Origin: Eubacteriales bacterium
GTDB lineage: Bacteria; Bacillota; Clostridia; Lachnospirales; Lachnospiraceae
DNA: 64,000 nt
Direction: 5' to 3'
Assembly (NCBI GenBank): GCA_030536855.1
Contig: JAUNPK010000015.1
Coordinates: 1 to 64,000, forward strand
A model generated the notes under the pieces. It was given only the letters and a program-made list of their open reading frames with translations, was not told the DNA's origin and did not search any database. Each line of letters starts with the position of its first letter. Position 1 is the first letter of the stretch. Below are positions 30,201 to 39,172 of this stretch, one piece after another. The translations under genes and the position numbers were made by a program.

Positions 30201-30266
30201 AGAATAACCCTACATATGTTTTCATAACAATTATTGAGAATATATGTGGGGTTATTCTCATTTTGT
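30201..30266 (+). terminator. Hairpin (terminator or attenuator) between the two PBP genes
   Basis: AGAATAACCCTACATAT (30201-30217) pairs with ATATGTGGGGTTATTCT (to 30258), about 17 bp with one G-U, followed by CATTTTGTTG. The tail is only partly T-rich, so partial termination or RNA processing is likely rather than a full stop. Confidence 0.6.
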
Positions 30267-30295
30267 TGAAAAACAAAATGGGAAAAGGTTCATTT

Positions 30296-32065
30296 ATGTC
30301 AATTAGAATGATTGAAGATGAGGATATGAGATTTAATGTATTTGTAAGGACAAGACATAGAAAGAAACTGCTTGTTATAGCAGTTTGTCTGGGACTTATA
30401 ATGTCACTGCTCATAGTGAGAATAGGGTACATTATGATAATCAAGGCTGATTATTATATAGCCAGGGCAGATGAACTTCATGAAAGAGAAAGAAAAATTA
30501 AAGCAATGCGAGGACGTATACTGGACGCTAACGGAACGGTCCTGGCAGATAATAAAACTGTCTGCAGTGTTTCAGTAATACACAGCCAGATAACGGACAG
30601 CGACCAGGTGGTAGAAAAATTGTCCCAGCTTCTTGATATGGAACCGGAATTGATAAGAAAAAAGGTTGATAAGATAACCTCCATAGAAATAATAAAATCT
30701 AATGTAGATAAAGAAACGGGGGATAAGATACGGCAGTGTAATCTTAACGGAGTAAAAGTGGATGAAGATTACAAAAGATATTATCCATACGATACGCTGG
30801 CATCTAAGGTACTGGGATTTACAGGAAGTGATAATCAGGGCATTCTTGGTCTTGAAGCTAAATATGATAGCTATTTATCGGGAAATAATGGAACAATACT
30901 TACCCTCACGGATGCTTATGGAACTGAATTAGATAAAAGCAGGGAAAGCAGATTAGAGCCGGAACAAGGAAAAGATTTATATATTACCATTGATGCTAAT
31001 ATTCAGCAGTATGCACAGCAGCTTGCACAGCAGACAAGAAGTAAGAAAAATGCAAAGCAGGTAGCAATAATAGTTATGAATCCCAAAGACGGATCTATCC
31101 TTGCAATGGTTAATGAGCCGGAATATAACCTTAATGATCCATATACCTTAAATTATGAAATAGACGAAAGCAGTATAGGTAGCAATAAAATGGATTTATT
31201 AAATAATATGTGGAGAAATTTCTGTATCAATGACACTTATGAGCCGGGGTCTGTATTTAAGATGGTTACAGCAACGGCAGCATTAGAGACAAAGGCAGTA
31301 AGTCTTAGTGACAGCTATACATGTTCCGGTGCCACCATAGTTGCTGACAGAAGAATAAGATGTCATAAAACAACGGGGCACGGAACACAGGATTTTACCC
31401 ATACAGTAATGAACTCCTGTAATCCGGCATTCATTGAATGGGGAAGAAGAGTTGGGGTTGATAATTTTTATACTTATATGGGGAAACTGGGACTTCTCTC
31501 AAAAACAGGAATTGACCTTTCAGGAGAGGCATCCACCATTATTCATAATAAGGAAAATGTAGGGGAAGTGGAGCTTGCAACAATGTCTTTCGGTCAGTCC
31601 TTTCAGATAACGCCATTGCAGATGTTAAGAGCAGCAGCAGCGATTGTTAATGGTGGGAATCTTGTTACACCACATTTTGCGGTAAAGACCTGTGACAATG
31701 AGAATTCCACATATATGGAATTTGAGTATTCAACTACGGAAAGTGTTATTGATAAAGAAACGAGTGATACAATGAAAAATATTTTACGCCAGGTAGTAGA
31801 AGAGGGCGGAGGAATAAAAGCATATATCCAGGGGTACTCCATTGGAGGTAAGACGGCAACTTCCCAGAAACTGCCAAGAGGTTCGGGAAAATATATATCT
31901 TCCTTTATTGGATTTTCCAGTGTGGAAGACCCTGAAGTTATTGCTATGTGCCTTATTGATGAACCGGAGGGAATATATTACGGAGGTACAATTGCGGCTC
32001 CTGTGATAAAAGAACTGTTTGCAAATATTTTGCCTTACCTTGAAATATACCCATCGGTAGAGTAA
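30296..32065 (+). CDS. Second class B penicillin-binding protein with KTA motif (SpoVD-like position)
   Basis: 589 aa. One N-terminal membrane helix (about 24-45), the pedestal start MRGRILDANGTVLADN, and the transpeptidase with Ser319-x-x-Lys322 (SVFK), SCN from 374 and Lys519-Thr-Ala where KTG is usual. The nucleophile and general base are kept. By position it may be the sporulation or secondary division transpeptidase (SpoVD/PBP2 type), which is inference. ATG 30296 follows GGAAAAGG by 7 nt; the frame is open from TTG 30263. It is separated from the first PBP by a hairpin and followed by murD rather than mraY. Confidence 0.9.
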   Translation: MSIRMIEDEDMRFNVFVRTRHRKKLLVIAVCLGLIMSLLIVRIGYIMIIKADYYIARADELHERERKIKAMRGRILDANGTVLADNKTVCSVSVIHSQITDSDQVVEKLSQLLDMEPELIRKKVDKITSIEIIKSNVDKETGDKIRQCNLNGVKVDEDYKRYYPYDTLASKVLGFTGSDNQGILGLEAKYDSYLSGNNGTILTLTDAYGTELDKSRESRLEPEQGKDLYITIDANIQQYAQQLAQQTRSKKNAKQVAIIVMNPKDGSILAMVNEPEYNLNDPYTLNYEIDESSIGSNKMDLLNNMWRNFCINDTYEPGSVFKMVTATAALETKAVSLSDSYTCSGATIVADRRIRCHKTTGHGTQDFTHTVMNSCNPAFIEWGRRVGVDNFYTYMGKLGLLSKTGIDLSGEASTIIHNKENVGEVELATMSFGQSFQITPLQMLRAAAAIVNGGNLVTPHFAVKTCDNENSTYMEFEYSTTESVIDKETSDTMKNILRQVVEEGGGIKAYIQGYSIGGKTATSQKLPRGSGKYISSFIGFSSVEDPEVIAMCLIDEPEGIYYGGTIAAPVIKELFANILPYLEIYPSVE

Positions 32066-32130
32066 AATAAAAAAAGGTATGATTAAATACAATAACACAT
32101 AGCCATATTAATGGCAGATTGGAAGCATAT

Positions 32131-33483
32131 ATGGATCTTAAAGGTAAAAAGGTTATGGTTGCAGGCACAGGTATAAGCGGTATTGGTGCCGTTGATTTAC
32201 TTAATAAGGTGGGAGCTGATTGTATTCTCTACGATGGTAATGAAAAGCTGAATAAAGAGGATATAGCTGCAAAGTTAGGAAATAACAAGGCACAGATTGT
32301 AATTGGCGAGATTTCTGATGAACTTGTAAACAGTGTAGATCTTCTTGTTATAAGTCCCGGTGTACCTATTGACAGCCCTCTTGTAATCAGATTTAAAGAA
32401 GCGGGAGTTTTAGTCTGGGGGGAAATTGAGCTTGCTTATAATTATGAAGCCGGTAAGGTTATTGCAATTACCGGTACCAATGGAAAGACAACCACAACTT
32501 CCCTTGTGGGACAGATTGTCAGAGCATATAACGAAAAGACTTTTGTTGTGGGCAATATTGGTAATTCTTATACAGGAGAAGTGTTAAATACTGACAAGGA
32601 TTCTTTTACTGTGGCTGAAATAAGCAGCTTTCAGCTTGAAACTGTGGATAATTTCCATCCTTGTGTCAGTGCAATTCTTAATATTACACCGGATCACTTA
32701 AACAGACATCATACGATGGAATGTTATGCATATACAAAAGAGAGAATTGCAGAAAATCAGAATAAATCTGAAGTGTGTGTTCTTAACCTTGAAGATGAGT
32801 ATCTGTCAGAATTTGGCAAAAACTGCAATGCAAAAGTGGTATGGTTTTCAAGCGAAAGAAAGCCTGATGTAGGTGCTTACGTGGATGGAGATATGATTAA
32901 GTATACAGATGGCGTTAAAGAACAGGATATGCTCAATGTTCATGAAATGAATCTTTTAGGCAAGCACAATTATGAAAATGTATGTGCTGCTATAGCAATG
33001 ACTAAGGCAGCAGGTATACCTGATGATATTATTATAGAGCAGGTAAAATGTTTTAAGGCTGTGGAACATAGAATAGAATATGTAGCTACTAAAAATGATG
33101 TATGGTATTACAACGATTCCAAGGGAACTAATCCGGAAGCGGCTGTTAAAGCTATAGAGGCTATGGTAAGACCAACTATCCTTATTGGTGGCGGTTATGA
33201 TAAGGGTTCAGAATTTGATCTCTATGTTAAGGCTTTTAAAGATAAGGTAAAGCTTCTTGTTCTTATAGGACAGACAAGGGATAAAATAGCAGATACCTGC
33301 AAGAAATATGGATTCGATAATATTATATTTGCAGACTCTATGGAAGAGGTAGTGTCTGTATGTGCATCCCATGCGAAGAAGGGGGATGCAGTATTGCTTT
33401 CACCTGCATGTGCAAGCTGGGGTATGTTTGATAATTATGAGCAGAGAGGCAATATATTTAAGGAGCTTGTTAATAATTTATAA
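32131..33483 (+). CDS. murD: UDP-N-acetylmuramoylalanine--D-glutamate ligase MurD
   Basis: A 450-aa Mur ligase that adds D-Glu to UDP-MurNAc-L-Ala. The N-terminal UDP-binding Rossmann motif is VAGTGISGIGAVDLL, the ATP loop is GTNGKTTTT, followed by NITPDHLNRH and the C-terminal LLSPACASWGMFDNY.QRG. ATG 32131 is preferred over TTG 32119. Normally mraY and murF lie upstream, but both are absent here. It is followed by ftsW after 14 bp. Confidence 0.95.
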   Translation: MDLKGKKVMVAGTGISGIGAVDLLNKVGADCILYDGNEKLNKEDIAAKLGNNKAQIVIGEISDELVNSVDLLVISPGVPIDSPLVIRFKEAGVLVWGEIELAYNYEAGKVIAITGTNGKTTTTSLVGQIVRAYNEKTFVVGNIGNSYTGEVLNTDKDSFTVAEISSFQLETVDNFHPCVSAILNITPDHLNRHHTMECYAYTKERIAENQNKSEVCVLNLEDEYLSEFGKNCNAKVVWFSSERKPDVGAYVDGDMIKYTDGVKEQDMLNVHEMNLLGKHNYENVCAAIAMTKAAGIPDDIIIEQVKCFKAVEHRIEYVATKNDVWYYNDSKGTNPEAAVKAIEAMVRPTILIGGGYDKGSEFDLYVKAFKDKVKLLVLIGQTRDKIADTCKKYGFDNIIFADSMEEVVSVCASHAKKGDAVLLSPACASWGMFDNYEQRGNIFKELVNNL

Positions 33484-33497
33484 AATGGAGTTGTTTT

Positions 33498-34652
33498 ATG
33501 GGGAAGAAGAATAGAAAAGACACCGGCTTTTATTTTGATTACAGTCTTTTGTTTGTATTGATTTTTATTGTAGGTTTTGGTCTTACAATGATTTACAGCA
33601 CAAGTTCTTATACTGCCCAGATAGAGCAAGGGGATCCAGAATATTATTTTAAGAGACAGCTTATATTTACCATATTGGGAATGGCGGCTATGTTTTTTAT
33701 AGCAAGATTTTTCGATTATCATCATTTGCTTAAGCTTTCTCCTTTTATATTTATTATTTCCCTTATTATTATAATCCTGGTTCCTTTTATAGGAAGAGAA
33801 GTTAATGGCGCCAAGAGATGGATATATATAGGGCCTGTAAGCTTTCAGCCGGCGGAACTGGTAAAGATAGCCGTTATTATATTCTGTTCTGCTAAGGTAT
33901 GTAATGCAGGAACAAGCATTAAAAAATTCAGGAGAGTAGTAAGAATATTCTTAGGAGTAGGAGTTATACCGGCAGTAGCTATACTTGTGTGTACATCTAA
34001 TTTGAGTAGTGCGATTATTGTGTGTGGTATAGCTGTAGTTATTACATTTGTGGCATATCCGGGATATAAGATATATGTTGCTATTGTTGCAGCTCTTAGT
34101 GCGGCTTTTTTGGCATTCTATACATGGCTTACAAATGTGGTTAATTCAGGGCGTACTTTTAAGAATTTTAGATTGACACGTTTTCTTGTGTGGCTGAATC
34201 CGGAAAAATATATAGATGGTAAGGGATATCAGACGGTACAGGGACTGTATGCAATTGGATCGGGAGGACTTTTTGGAAAAGGACTTGGAAAGAGTTTGCA
34301 GAAATTAGGCTTTATACCGGAGTCACAGAATGATATGATATTTTCAATCATATGTGAAGAATTGGGACTTTTCGGGGCTGCATGTGTGATTATAATGTTT
34401 GTTATACTTTTGTGGCGCGTTATACATATCTCCCAGAATGCACCGGATTTGTTCGGCTCCCTTCTTGCAGTGGGAGTGTTTGCCCACATTGCAATACAGG
34501 TTATTATTAATATTGCAGTTGTTACAAATGTATTTCCCAATACTGGTGTAACGTTGCCTTTCATAAGCTATGGAGGAACAGCATCAGTTTTTCTCCTTGC
34601 AGAACTGGGAATTGTGCTTAATATAAGTAGTCAGATTAGGTTGGAAAGATAG
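33498..34652 (+). CDS. ftsW: SEDS peptidoglycan glycosyltransferase FtsW
   Basis: 384 aa with about ten membrane helices. Family motifs: GREVNGAKRWI with FQPAELVKIA, then GYQTVQGLYAIGSGGLFGKG and a PESQNDMIFSIICEELG loop, and a C-terminal PFISYGGTAS. It polymerises lipid II at the septum with its class B PBP partner. SD TGGAG. murG, often next, is missing; ftsQ follows after 4 bp. Confidence 0.95.
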   Translation: MGKKNRKDTGFYFDYSLLFVLIFIVGFGLTMIYSTSSYTAQIEQGDPEYYFKRQLIFTILGMAAMFFIARFFDYHHLLKLSPFIFIISLIIIILVPFIGREVNGAKRWIYIGPVSFQPAELVKIAVIIFCSAKVCNAGTSIKKFRRVVRIFLGVGVIPAVAILVCTSNLSSAIIVCGIAVVITFVAYPGYKIYVAIVAALSAAFLAFYTWLTNVVNSGRTFKNFRLTRFLVWLNPEKYIDGKGYQTVQGLYAIGSGGLFGKGLGKSLQKLGFIPESQNDMIFSIICEELGLFGAACVIIMFVILLWRVIHISQNAPDLFGSLLAVGVFAHIAIQVIINIAVVTNVFPNTGVTLPFISYGGTASVFLLAELGIVLNISSQIRLER

Positions 34653-34656
34653 TAGG

Positions 34657-35385
34657 ATGACGATAAAGGTAAAAAAGAAAAGAAATAAAAAGCTGTGGCT
34701 GATACCGGTGGTTTTTGTTACTTTTCTGGTGGCAGCCGCAGGGGTTATATATTTTGAATTTAAAGTTACTGAAATCACTTATGTGGGAAATGAACATTAC
34801 AGTGATGAACAGATGACTGAAAAAATATTTGGCATATCAACACCTAATGCGGTAATTTTCAGCGCAGTGGGAAATAAGAACAAAACAATACCTTTCATTG
34901 AAAAGTATGATGTTGAAGTGGACTGGCCGGACAGATTTTATATAACTGTCTATGAAAAGGCTATTGTTGGCTATATAAAATACATGGGATGTAATATGTA
35001 TTTTGATAAGGATGGAATTGTGGTTGAAAGTTCAACGGAATTATATGAGGGAGTTCCGGAAATAGTAGGACTTAGTTTTGATTCTATTGTGCTTAATTCC
35101 AAGCTTGAGGTGGGGGATGACAGTATATTTCAGCAGATACTGGACCTTACCCAGAGCTTTGATAAATATGAGTTGGGGGTGAATAAAGTATATTTTGATA
35201 GTTCTCTTAACGTAATACTCTATATGGGAGATGTTAAAGTGTGTCTTGGAAATAGTAAGGATTATACGGACAAGCTTTTTGAATTAAAACAGATACAGCC
35301 CGGGCTTGCAGGACTTAAGGGAACTTTACATATGGAAGATTATACCGGGAATAATTCATCCATAATCTTTAAGAAAGATAATTAA
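34657..35385 (+). CDS. ftsQ: Cell division protein FtsQ/DivIB
   Basis: 242 aa. A very basic cytoplasmic N-terminus (KVKKKRNKK), one membrane helix (about 12-34), then a POTRA domain starting VTEITYVGNEHYSDEQM and a beta domain (VEVDWPDRFYITVYEK). It links FtsL/DivIC to the divisome in the family. It lies 4 bp after ftsW and 75 bp before the ftsZ promoter region. Confidence 0.9.
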   Translation: MTIKVKKKRNKKLWLIPVVFVTFLVAAAGVIYFEFKVTEITYVGNEHYSDEQMTEKIFGISTPNAVIFSAVGNKNKTIPFIEKYDVEVDWPDRFYITVYEKAIVGYIKYMGCNMYFDKDGIVVESSTELYEGVPEIVGLSFDSIVLNSKLEVGDDSIFQQILDLTQSFDKYELGVNKVYFDSSLNVILYMGDVKVCLGNSKDYTDKLFELKQIQPGLAGLKGTLHMEDYTGNNSSIIFKKDN

Positions 35386-35411
35386 GAAATTTAAGAAAAT
35401 TTAAAAATTGG

Positions 35412-35440
35412 TTGATATTTTTGACAAAAAATTATATGAT
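35412..35440 (+). promoter_or_regulatory. Promoter of ftsZ
   Basis: TTGATA (35412-35417), 17 bp, TATGAT (35435-35440), about 45 bp before the start. It gives ftsZ its own transcription besides read-through from the dcw operon. Confidence 0.6.
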
Positions 35441-35484
35441 AGTGAGTAGTTTAAATTGATATGAGAGTTAAGGAGGCAACAACC

Positions 35485-36675
35485 TTGTTAGAGATAATGA
35501 CTAATGAATCAGAATCATCAGCTAAGATAATCGTTGTGGGCGTCGGCGGAGCTGGTAACAATGCTGTTAATAGAATGATAGATGAAAATATAAGTGGTGT
35601 TGAGTTTATCGGAATCAACACAGACAGTCAGGCACTTCAGTTATGTAAGGCACCGACTGTTATTCAGATTGGGGAGAAGCTTACTAAGGGCCTGGGAGCA
35701 GGTGCTCAGCCTGAAATCGGTGAGAAGGCAGCAGAGGAGAATATAGAAGAACTTACACAGGCAATCAAGGGTGCCGATATGGTATTTGTAACATGCGGTA
35801 TGGGTGGCGGAACAGGTACAGGTGCTGCACCGGTTGTTGCAAAGATTTCCAAGGAACTTGGTATTCTCACTGTTGGTGTAGTAACTAAGCCTTTTACATT
35901 TGAAGCTAAGGCACGTATGGCTAATGCGGAACATGGTATTGAGAAGCTGAAGGAGAATGTGGATACACTTATTGTTATTCCTAATGATAAGCTTCTTCAG
36001 ATTGTAGATAGAAGAACAACAATGCCTGATGCTTTAAAGAAGGCTGATGAGGTACTTCAGCAGGCAGTTCAGGGAATTACAGACCTTATTAATGTTCCTG
36101 GTCTTATTAATCTTGATTTTGCTGATATTAAGACAGTAATGGTTGGTAAGGGTGTTGCTCATATTGGTATTGGTACAGCTACAGGTGATGATAAGGCAAT
36201 TGAGGCGGTTAAGAATGCCGTTACCAGTCCTCTTCTTGAAACAACAATTGATGGGGCTTCTCATGTTATTATCAATATCTCAGGTGATATCAGCCTTATT
36301 GAGGCTAATGAAGCTGCAAGCTATGTTCAGGATCTTGCAGGAGAGAATGCTAATGTTATATTTGGTGTAATGTTTGATGAAACTGTAACAGATACAGCAA
36401 CAATTACAGTAATTGCAACAGGACTTGAGGATATAAATGTTAATAATGCTATGGCGAAGTTCTCGCCAAAGGCACAGGCAGCTGCAAATGCAGCCAGACC
36501 ATCATATTCATATCAGCCTGCGTCACAGACAACAGCATCACAGTCATCTGTAACAGCAGGACAAGCTGCAACATCAGCACCTCTTCCGGGACTCAAGCAG
36601 CCAACACCGGTTTCACCTAGTGTTAAGGAAAAGGGAATTACTATTCCTACATTTTTACAGAAGACTAAGAAGTAA
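35485..36675 (+). CDS. ftsZ: Cell division protein FtsZ
   Basis: A 396-aa tubulin-like GTPase that forms the Z ring. The nucleotide loop is [11 protein letters not shown] at the start and the tubulin signature is [17 protein letters not shown] and the T7 loop ([11 protein letters not shown]) follow. A Ser/Thr/Pro/Gln-rich linker near 345-380 leads to a C-terminal tail [13 protein letters not shown] that binds FtsA/SepF-type partners. The start is TTG 35485, 8 nt after AAGGAGG; ATG 35461 lies upstream of that SD and is rejected. Confidence 0.96.
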   Translation: MLEIMTNESESSAKIIVVGVGGAGNNAVNRMIDENISGVEFIGINTDSQALQLCKAPTVIQIGEKLTKGLGAGAQPEIGEKAAEENIEELTQAIKGADMVFVTCGMGGGTGTGAAPVVAKISKELGILTVGVVTKPFTFEAKARMANAEHGIEKLKENVDTLIVIPNDKLLQIVDRRTTMPDALKKADEVLQQAVQGITDLINVPGLINLDFADIKTVMVGKGVAHIGIGTATGDDKAIEAVKNAVTSPLLETTIDGASHVIINISGDISLIEANEAASYVQDLAGENANVIFGVMFDETVTDTATITVIATGLEDINVNNAMAKFSPKAQAAANAARPSYSYQPASQTTASQSSVTAGQAATSAPLPGLKQPTPVSPSVKEKGITIPTFLQKTKK

Positions 36676-36692
36676 TTATTTACATAATTTTC

Positions 36693-36744
36693 AGGGGGCT
36701 TTCGCTTTAATGATAACAAATCGTTGAGGCGAGGCCTCTTTTTT
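36693..36744 (+). terminator. ftsZ: Intrinsic terminator of ftsZ
   Basis: The core hairpin GAGGC-GAG-GCCTC (36726-36738) is followed by six T. The upstream stretch AGGGGGCTTTCGCTTTAA can pair further with TTGAGGCGAGGCCTCT, giving a longer stem with two bulges. Confidence 0.75.
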
Positions 36745-36769
36745 GTGTGAAAAATACTCTTTTCTAAAT

Positions 36770-37291
36770 TTAAGCATTTTTTAACGGAAACAAATGTGTT
36801 CCAGTCTTTCCATTTTGAATCTTGTTATGAAGCTTATTTATATTTCTGGCAATTGCCAACAAAGTACTTTCAGCTAGTACATTTGAAGTTCCTTTGCTTA
36901 GATATCTTCTAAACTGCATATCTTGCTTTAAGTCGCCAAATGAACCTTCTGCTTGAATACTTTCGATTCATTCTATATAACGCACCTTCGTCCGATACAA
37001 TTCGTTCTAAACCTTATTGTCTATGTTTTATAAATGTCTTTGATACCTGTAAGACTTTAGTTTTTTCTTCTAACGGTGTTTTGCAGTTATTACCTTTTAT
37101 ATAATCACTCTTATAAGGACATTTACTACAGTTCTCACATATGTAAATGGTTTTCTCACTGACATACCCTGTCTTAGATTTACCTGACTGAGTAATCGCA
37201 CAGAATCATTCTCTGGAATAATTATTTCTAATTTAAGTGGAAGTTTTAGGCTTTTGTTCCCATTATGAAATGTAGATTGCAGCGCCTTCAA
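36770..37291 (-). pseudogene. Decayed IS1182-type transposase
   Basis: The minus strand encodes pieces of one transposase. The N-terminal part (from about 37291) contains PLKLEIIIPENDSVRLL, typical of the IS1182 start. It jumps directly to a Cys-rich segment YICENCSKCPYKSD, showing loss of most of the catalytic middle. An in-frame stop follows KTFIKHRQ, then GLERIVSDEGALYRMNR, a frameshift, and IQAEGSFGDLKQDMQFRRYL to the end at 36770. So there is one large deletion, at least one stop and at least one frameshift. It sits between ftsZ and spoIIGA, which usually adjoin. Not functional. Confidence 0.85.
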
Positions 37292-37328
37292 AGACTAAAA
37301 AAGAGGCGCGCGCACTAATTTTTTTAAT
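37273..37328. repeat. Collapsed copy of the 24.2-kb palindromic element
   Basis: This stretch holds CAAAGACTAAAAAA directly joined to AAGAGGCGC and then a CACTAATTTTTTTAAT tail. In the 24.2-kb element the same two words (24203-24217 and 24361-24372) flank the inner palindrome. It looks like a version with the inner part missing, next to the transposase relic. I see no exact outer arms here. Confidence 0.45.
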
Positions 37329-37351
37329 TTTATTTTTTCTACTATTCTCTT

Positions 37352-37384
37352 TTGACAAATTTTGCAATTCCAAATGTCTATACT
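37352..37384 (+). promoter_or_regulatory. Putative spoIIGA promoter with 21-bp spacing
   Basis: TTGACA (37352-37357) and TATACT (37379-37384) are separated by 21 bp instead of 17. The Bacillus subtilis spoIIG promoter is known for a 22-bp spacer and Spo0A activation. TTTGACA at 37351-37357 is one base from an inverted 0A box (TTCGACA) and overlaps the -35. No better-spaced -35 is visible. Confidence 0.55.
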
Positions 37385-37401
37385 GATTTAGACAGGAGGT
37401 G

Positions 37402-38265
37402 TTGCTGATTGTAATTTATTTAGATGTTCTGTTTGCGGTTAATTTCTGCATGGACTTAATGGTTCTTACTATCCTTAACTATTTGATGCACTACCACGCA
37501 TCGGTTATGAGATTGATTCTTTCTACCACATTGGGAGCCGTCTGGTCTGTTGCAGCCGTATTAATCCCGGACAGGTATAAGCTGTTAGTTAATCTATGCA
37601 CATACATGATAATAACGTTTTTGATGGTGCTTATAATATGCATCAGGGGTAAAAATGCGTGTAAAGGTAACAGTTTTGTTTTCAGAAAATATATTGGACA
37701 AATACTAAAGGGCATGATTTTAATGATATCTATTGCTGTGTTTATTGGAGGAGGAATACATCTTCTTGTATATAACACTTATGCAGGCTATGTGATTTAT
37801 GGCTTCATGTTAAAAAACAGGCAGTTTATATTGTTTTTATTGATAACCATTACTTTTCTTATATTACTTTTTCATTACATAAATACCACCAGGAGAGATG
37901 CAATTGTGGATTGTGATTTAGAAGTGGTTATTGGAAATGAACATATATGTACCAGGGGAATTATAGACACGGGGAACAGACTTGTTGACCCTATATACAA
38001 CAAACCTGTAAATGTATTTGAAAAAATGTACTTTAGTAGCATCCTTAGTGAGATAAATAATTACGAAAACATAAAGTTTCATTTTATTCCCTATAATACA
38101 GTTTCAACTAAAGGGGGATTAATGGAAGTAATTACTGCAGATTATATGTACGTAAAGAGGTCAGAAGATTCTAAAGCTTATAAAAATGTGTTGATAGGGC
38201 TGTCGGAGGTGAACATTTCTTCCGATGGTGGATATCATGCGCTCATAAATGGGAAAATGATATAG
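37402..38265 (+). CDS. spoIIGA: Sigma-E processing peptidase SpoIIGA
   Basis: About 287 aa. Five membrane helices fill the N-terminal half (about 1-165), and a cytoplasmic aspartic-protease domain contains IIDTGNRLVDP with catalytic Asp near 189. It cleaves pro-sigma-E in the mother cell after a forespore signal. AGGAGG ends at 37399, so GTG 37399 overlaps it and TTG 37402 is only 2 nt away; a CTG (37405) or ATT (37408) would be better spaced. The true start is unsettled. sigE follows after 33 bp. Confidence 0.92.
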   Translation: MLIVIYLDVLFAVNFCMDLMVLTILNYLMHYHASVMRLILSTTLGAVWSVAAVLIPDRYKLLVNLCTYMIITFLMVLIICIRGKNACKGNSFVFRKYIGQILKGMILMISIAVFIGGGIHLLVYNTYAGYVIYGFMLKNRQFILFLLITITFLILLFHYINTTRRDAIVDCDLEVVIGNEHICTRGIIDTGNRLVDPIYNKPVNVFEKMYFSSILSEINNYENIKFHFIPYNTVSTKGGLMEVITADYMYVKRSEDSKAYKNVLIGLSEVNISSDGGYHALINGKMI

Positions 38266-38298
38266 AGAAAGAAATGATATAGGGAAAGAGAGGAAGAT

Positions 38299-39039
38299 AT
38301 GGTGTTAAAGGTTGGTGTGGCGGACCATTTTCAGTTTAAAGTGGTACCTTCATTTAAAAATTTTTATATGTTAGGACAAAATGATGTCCACTATATAGGA
38401 GGAGCTGAAATATTACCGGCGCCTTTGGAGACTGAGCAGGAAAATGAAACTCTTATGATGCTTGGTACGGAGAATGATAATGAGGCGAAAAAAACGCTTA
38501 TTGAACATAATTTAAGACTTGTAGTATATATTGCCAAGAAGTTTGACAATACAGGAGTTGGAGTGGAAGATCTTATATCAATTGGAACGATAGGATTGAT
38601 TAAAGCTATCAATTCCTATGACAGAGATAAAAATATAAAACTGGCTACATATGCCTCAAGATGTATTGAAAATGAGATTTTAATGTATCTTAGGAGAAAT
38701 AGCAAGATTAAGGCAGAAGTCTCTATAGATGAGCCTCTTAATGTGGATTGGGACGGTAATGAGCTTCTTTTATCGGATATTCTGGGAACAGATGACGATG
38801 TATGCTATAAGGATCTTGAAACGGAAGTGGAGCGAAAGGCGTTAAAAAAGGCTATTGGAAACCTTCCGGAGAGAGAACGGGTGATAGTAGATTTAAGATA
38901 TGGTTTAAGCAATGAGGACGGAGAGGAAATGACCCAGAAAGAAGTTGCGGATATGTTGGGAATTTCACAGTCATATATATCAAGATTGGAAAAAAAGATA
39001 ATAAAAAGGCTTAAAAAGGAAATGGTAAGAAGCTGCTGA
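38299..39039 (+). CDS. sigE: RNA polymerase sporulation sigma factor SigE
   Basis: A 246-aa sigma-70 family factor. The N-terminal pro-sequence has the conserved cleavage neighbourhood [14 protein letters not shown], processed by SpoIIGA. Region 2 is [11 protein letters not shown]...[18 protein letters not shown]...[18 protein letters not shown]. Region 4 ends [24 protein letters not shown]. It drives early mother-cell transcription. sigG, which adjoins sigE in Bacillus and many Clostridia, does not follow here. Confidence 0.95.
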   Translation: MVLKVGVADHFQFKVVPSFKNFYMLGQNDVHYIGGAEILPAPLETEQENETLMMLGTENDNEAKKTLIEHNLRLVVYIAKKFDNTGVGVEDLISIGTIGLIKAINSYDRDKNIKLATYASRCIENEILMYLRRNSKIKAEVSIDEPLNVDWDGNELLLSDILGTDDDVCYKDLETEVERKALKKAIGNLPERERVIVDLRYGLSNEDGEEMTQKEVADMLGISQSYISRLEKKIIKRLKKEMVRSC

Positions 39040-39071
39040 TTTTTTTGCTGATTTTTTTATGATCATTTTAC

Positions 39072-39100
39072 TTGACATTTTATCTGTCATTTTAGACAAT
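39072..39100 (+). promoter_or_regulatory. Possible promoter before the amidase gene
   Basis: A perfect TTGACA (39072-39077), 17 bp, GACAAT (39095-39100). The -35 is part of a small dyad TGACA...TGTCA. The -10 is weak, so confidence is low. Confidence 0.35.
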
Positions 39101-39172
39101 AGTATACGTATATCTCTGCCGTAAAATTATACCGGTTAATTGTAGAAATTTATTTTTTATGAGGATATTGGT

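Noticed and set aside
35421..35426. TTGACA as the ftsZ -35
   Set aside because: Only 8 bp from the TATGAT; TTGATA at 35412 has the correct 17-bp spacing.
35461..35484. ATG 35461 as the ftsZ start
   Set aside because: The strong SD AAGGAGG lies inside this stretch and points to TTG 35485.
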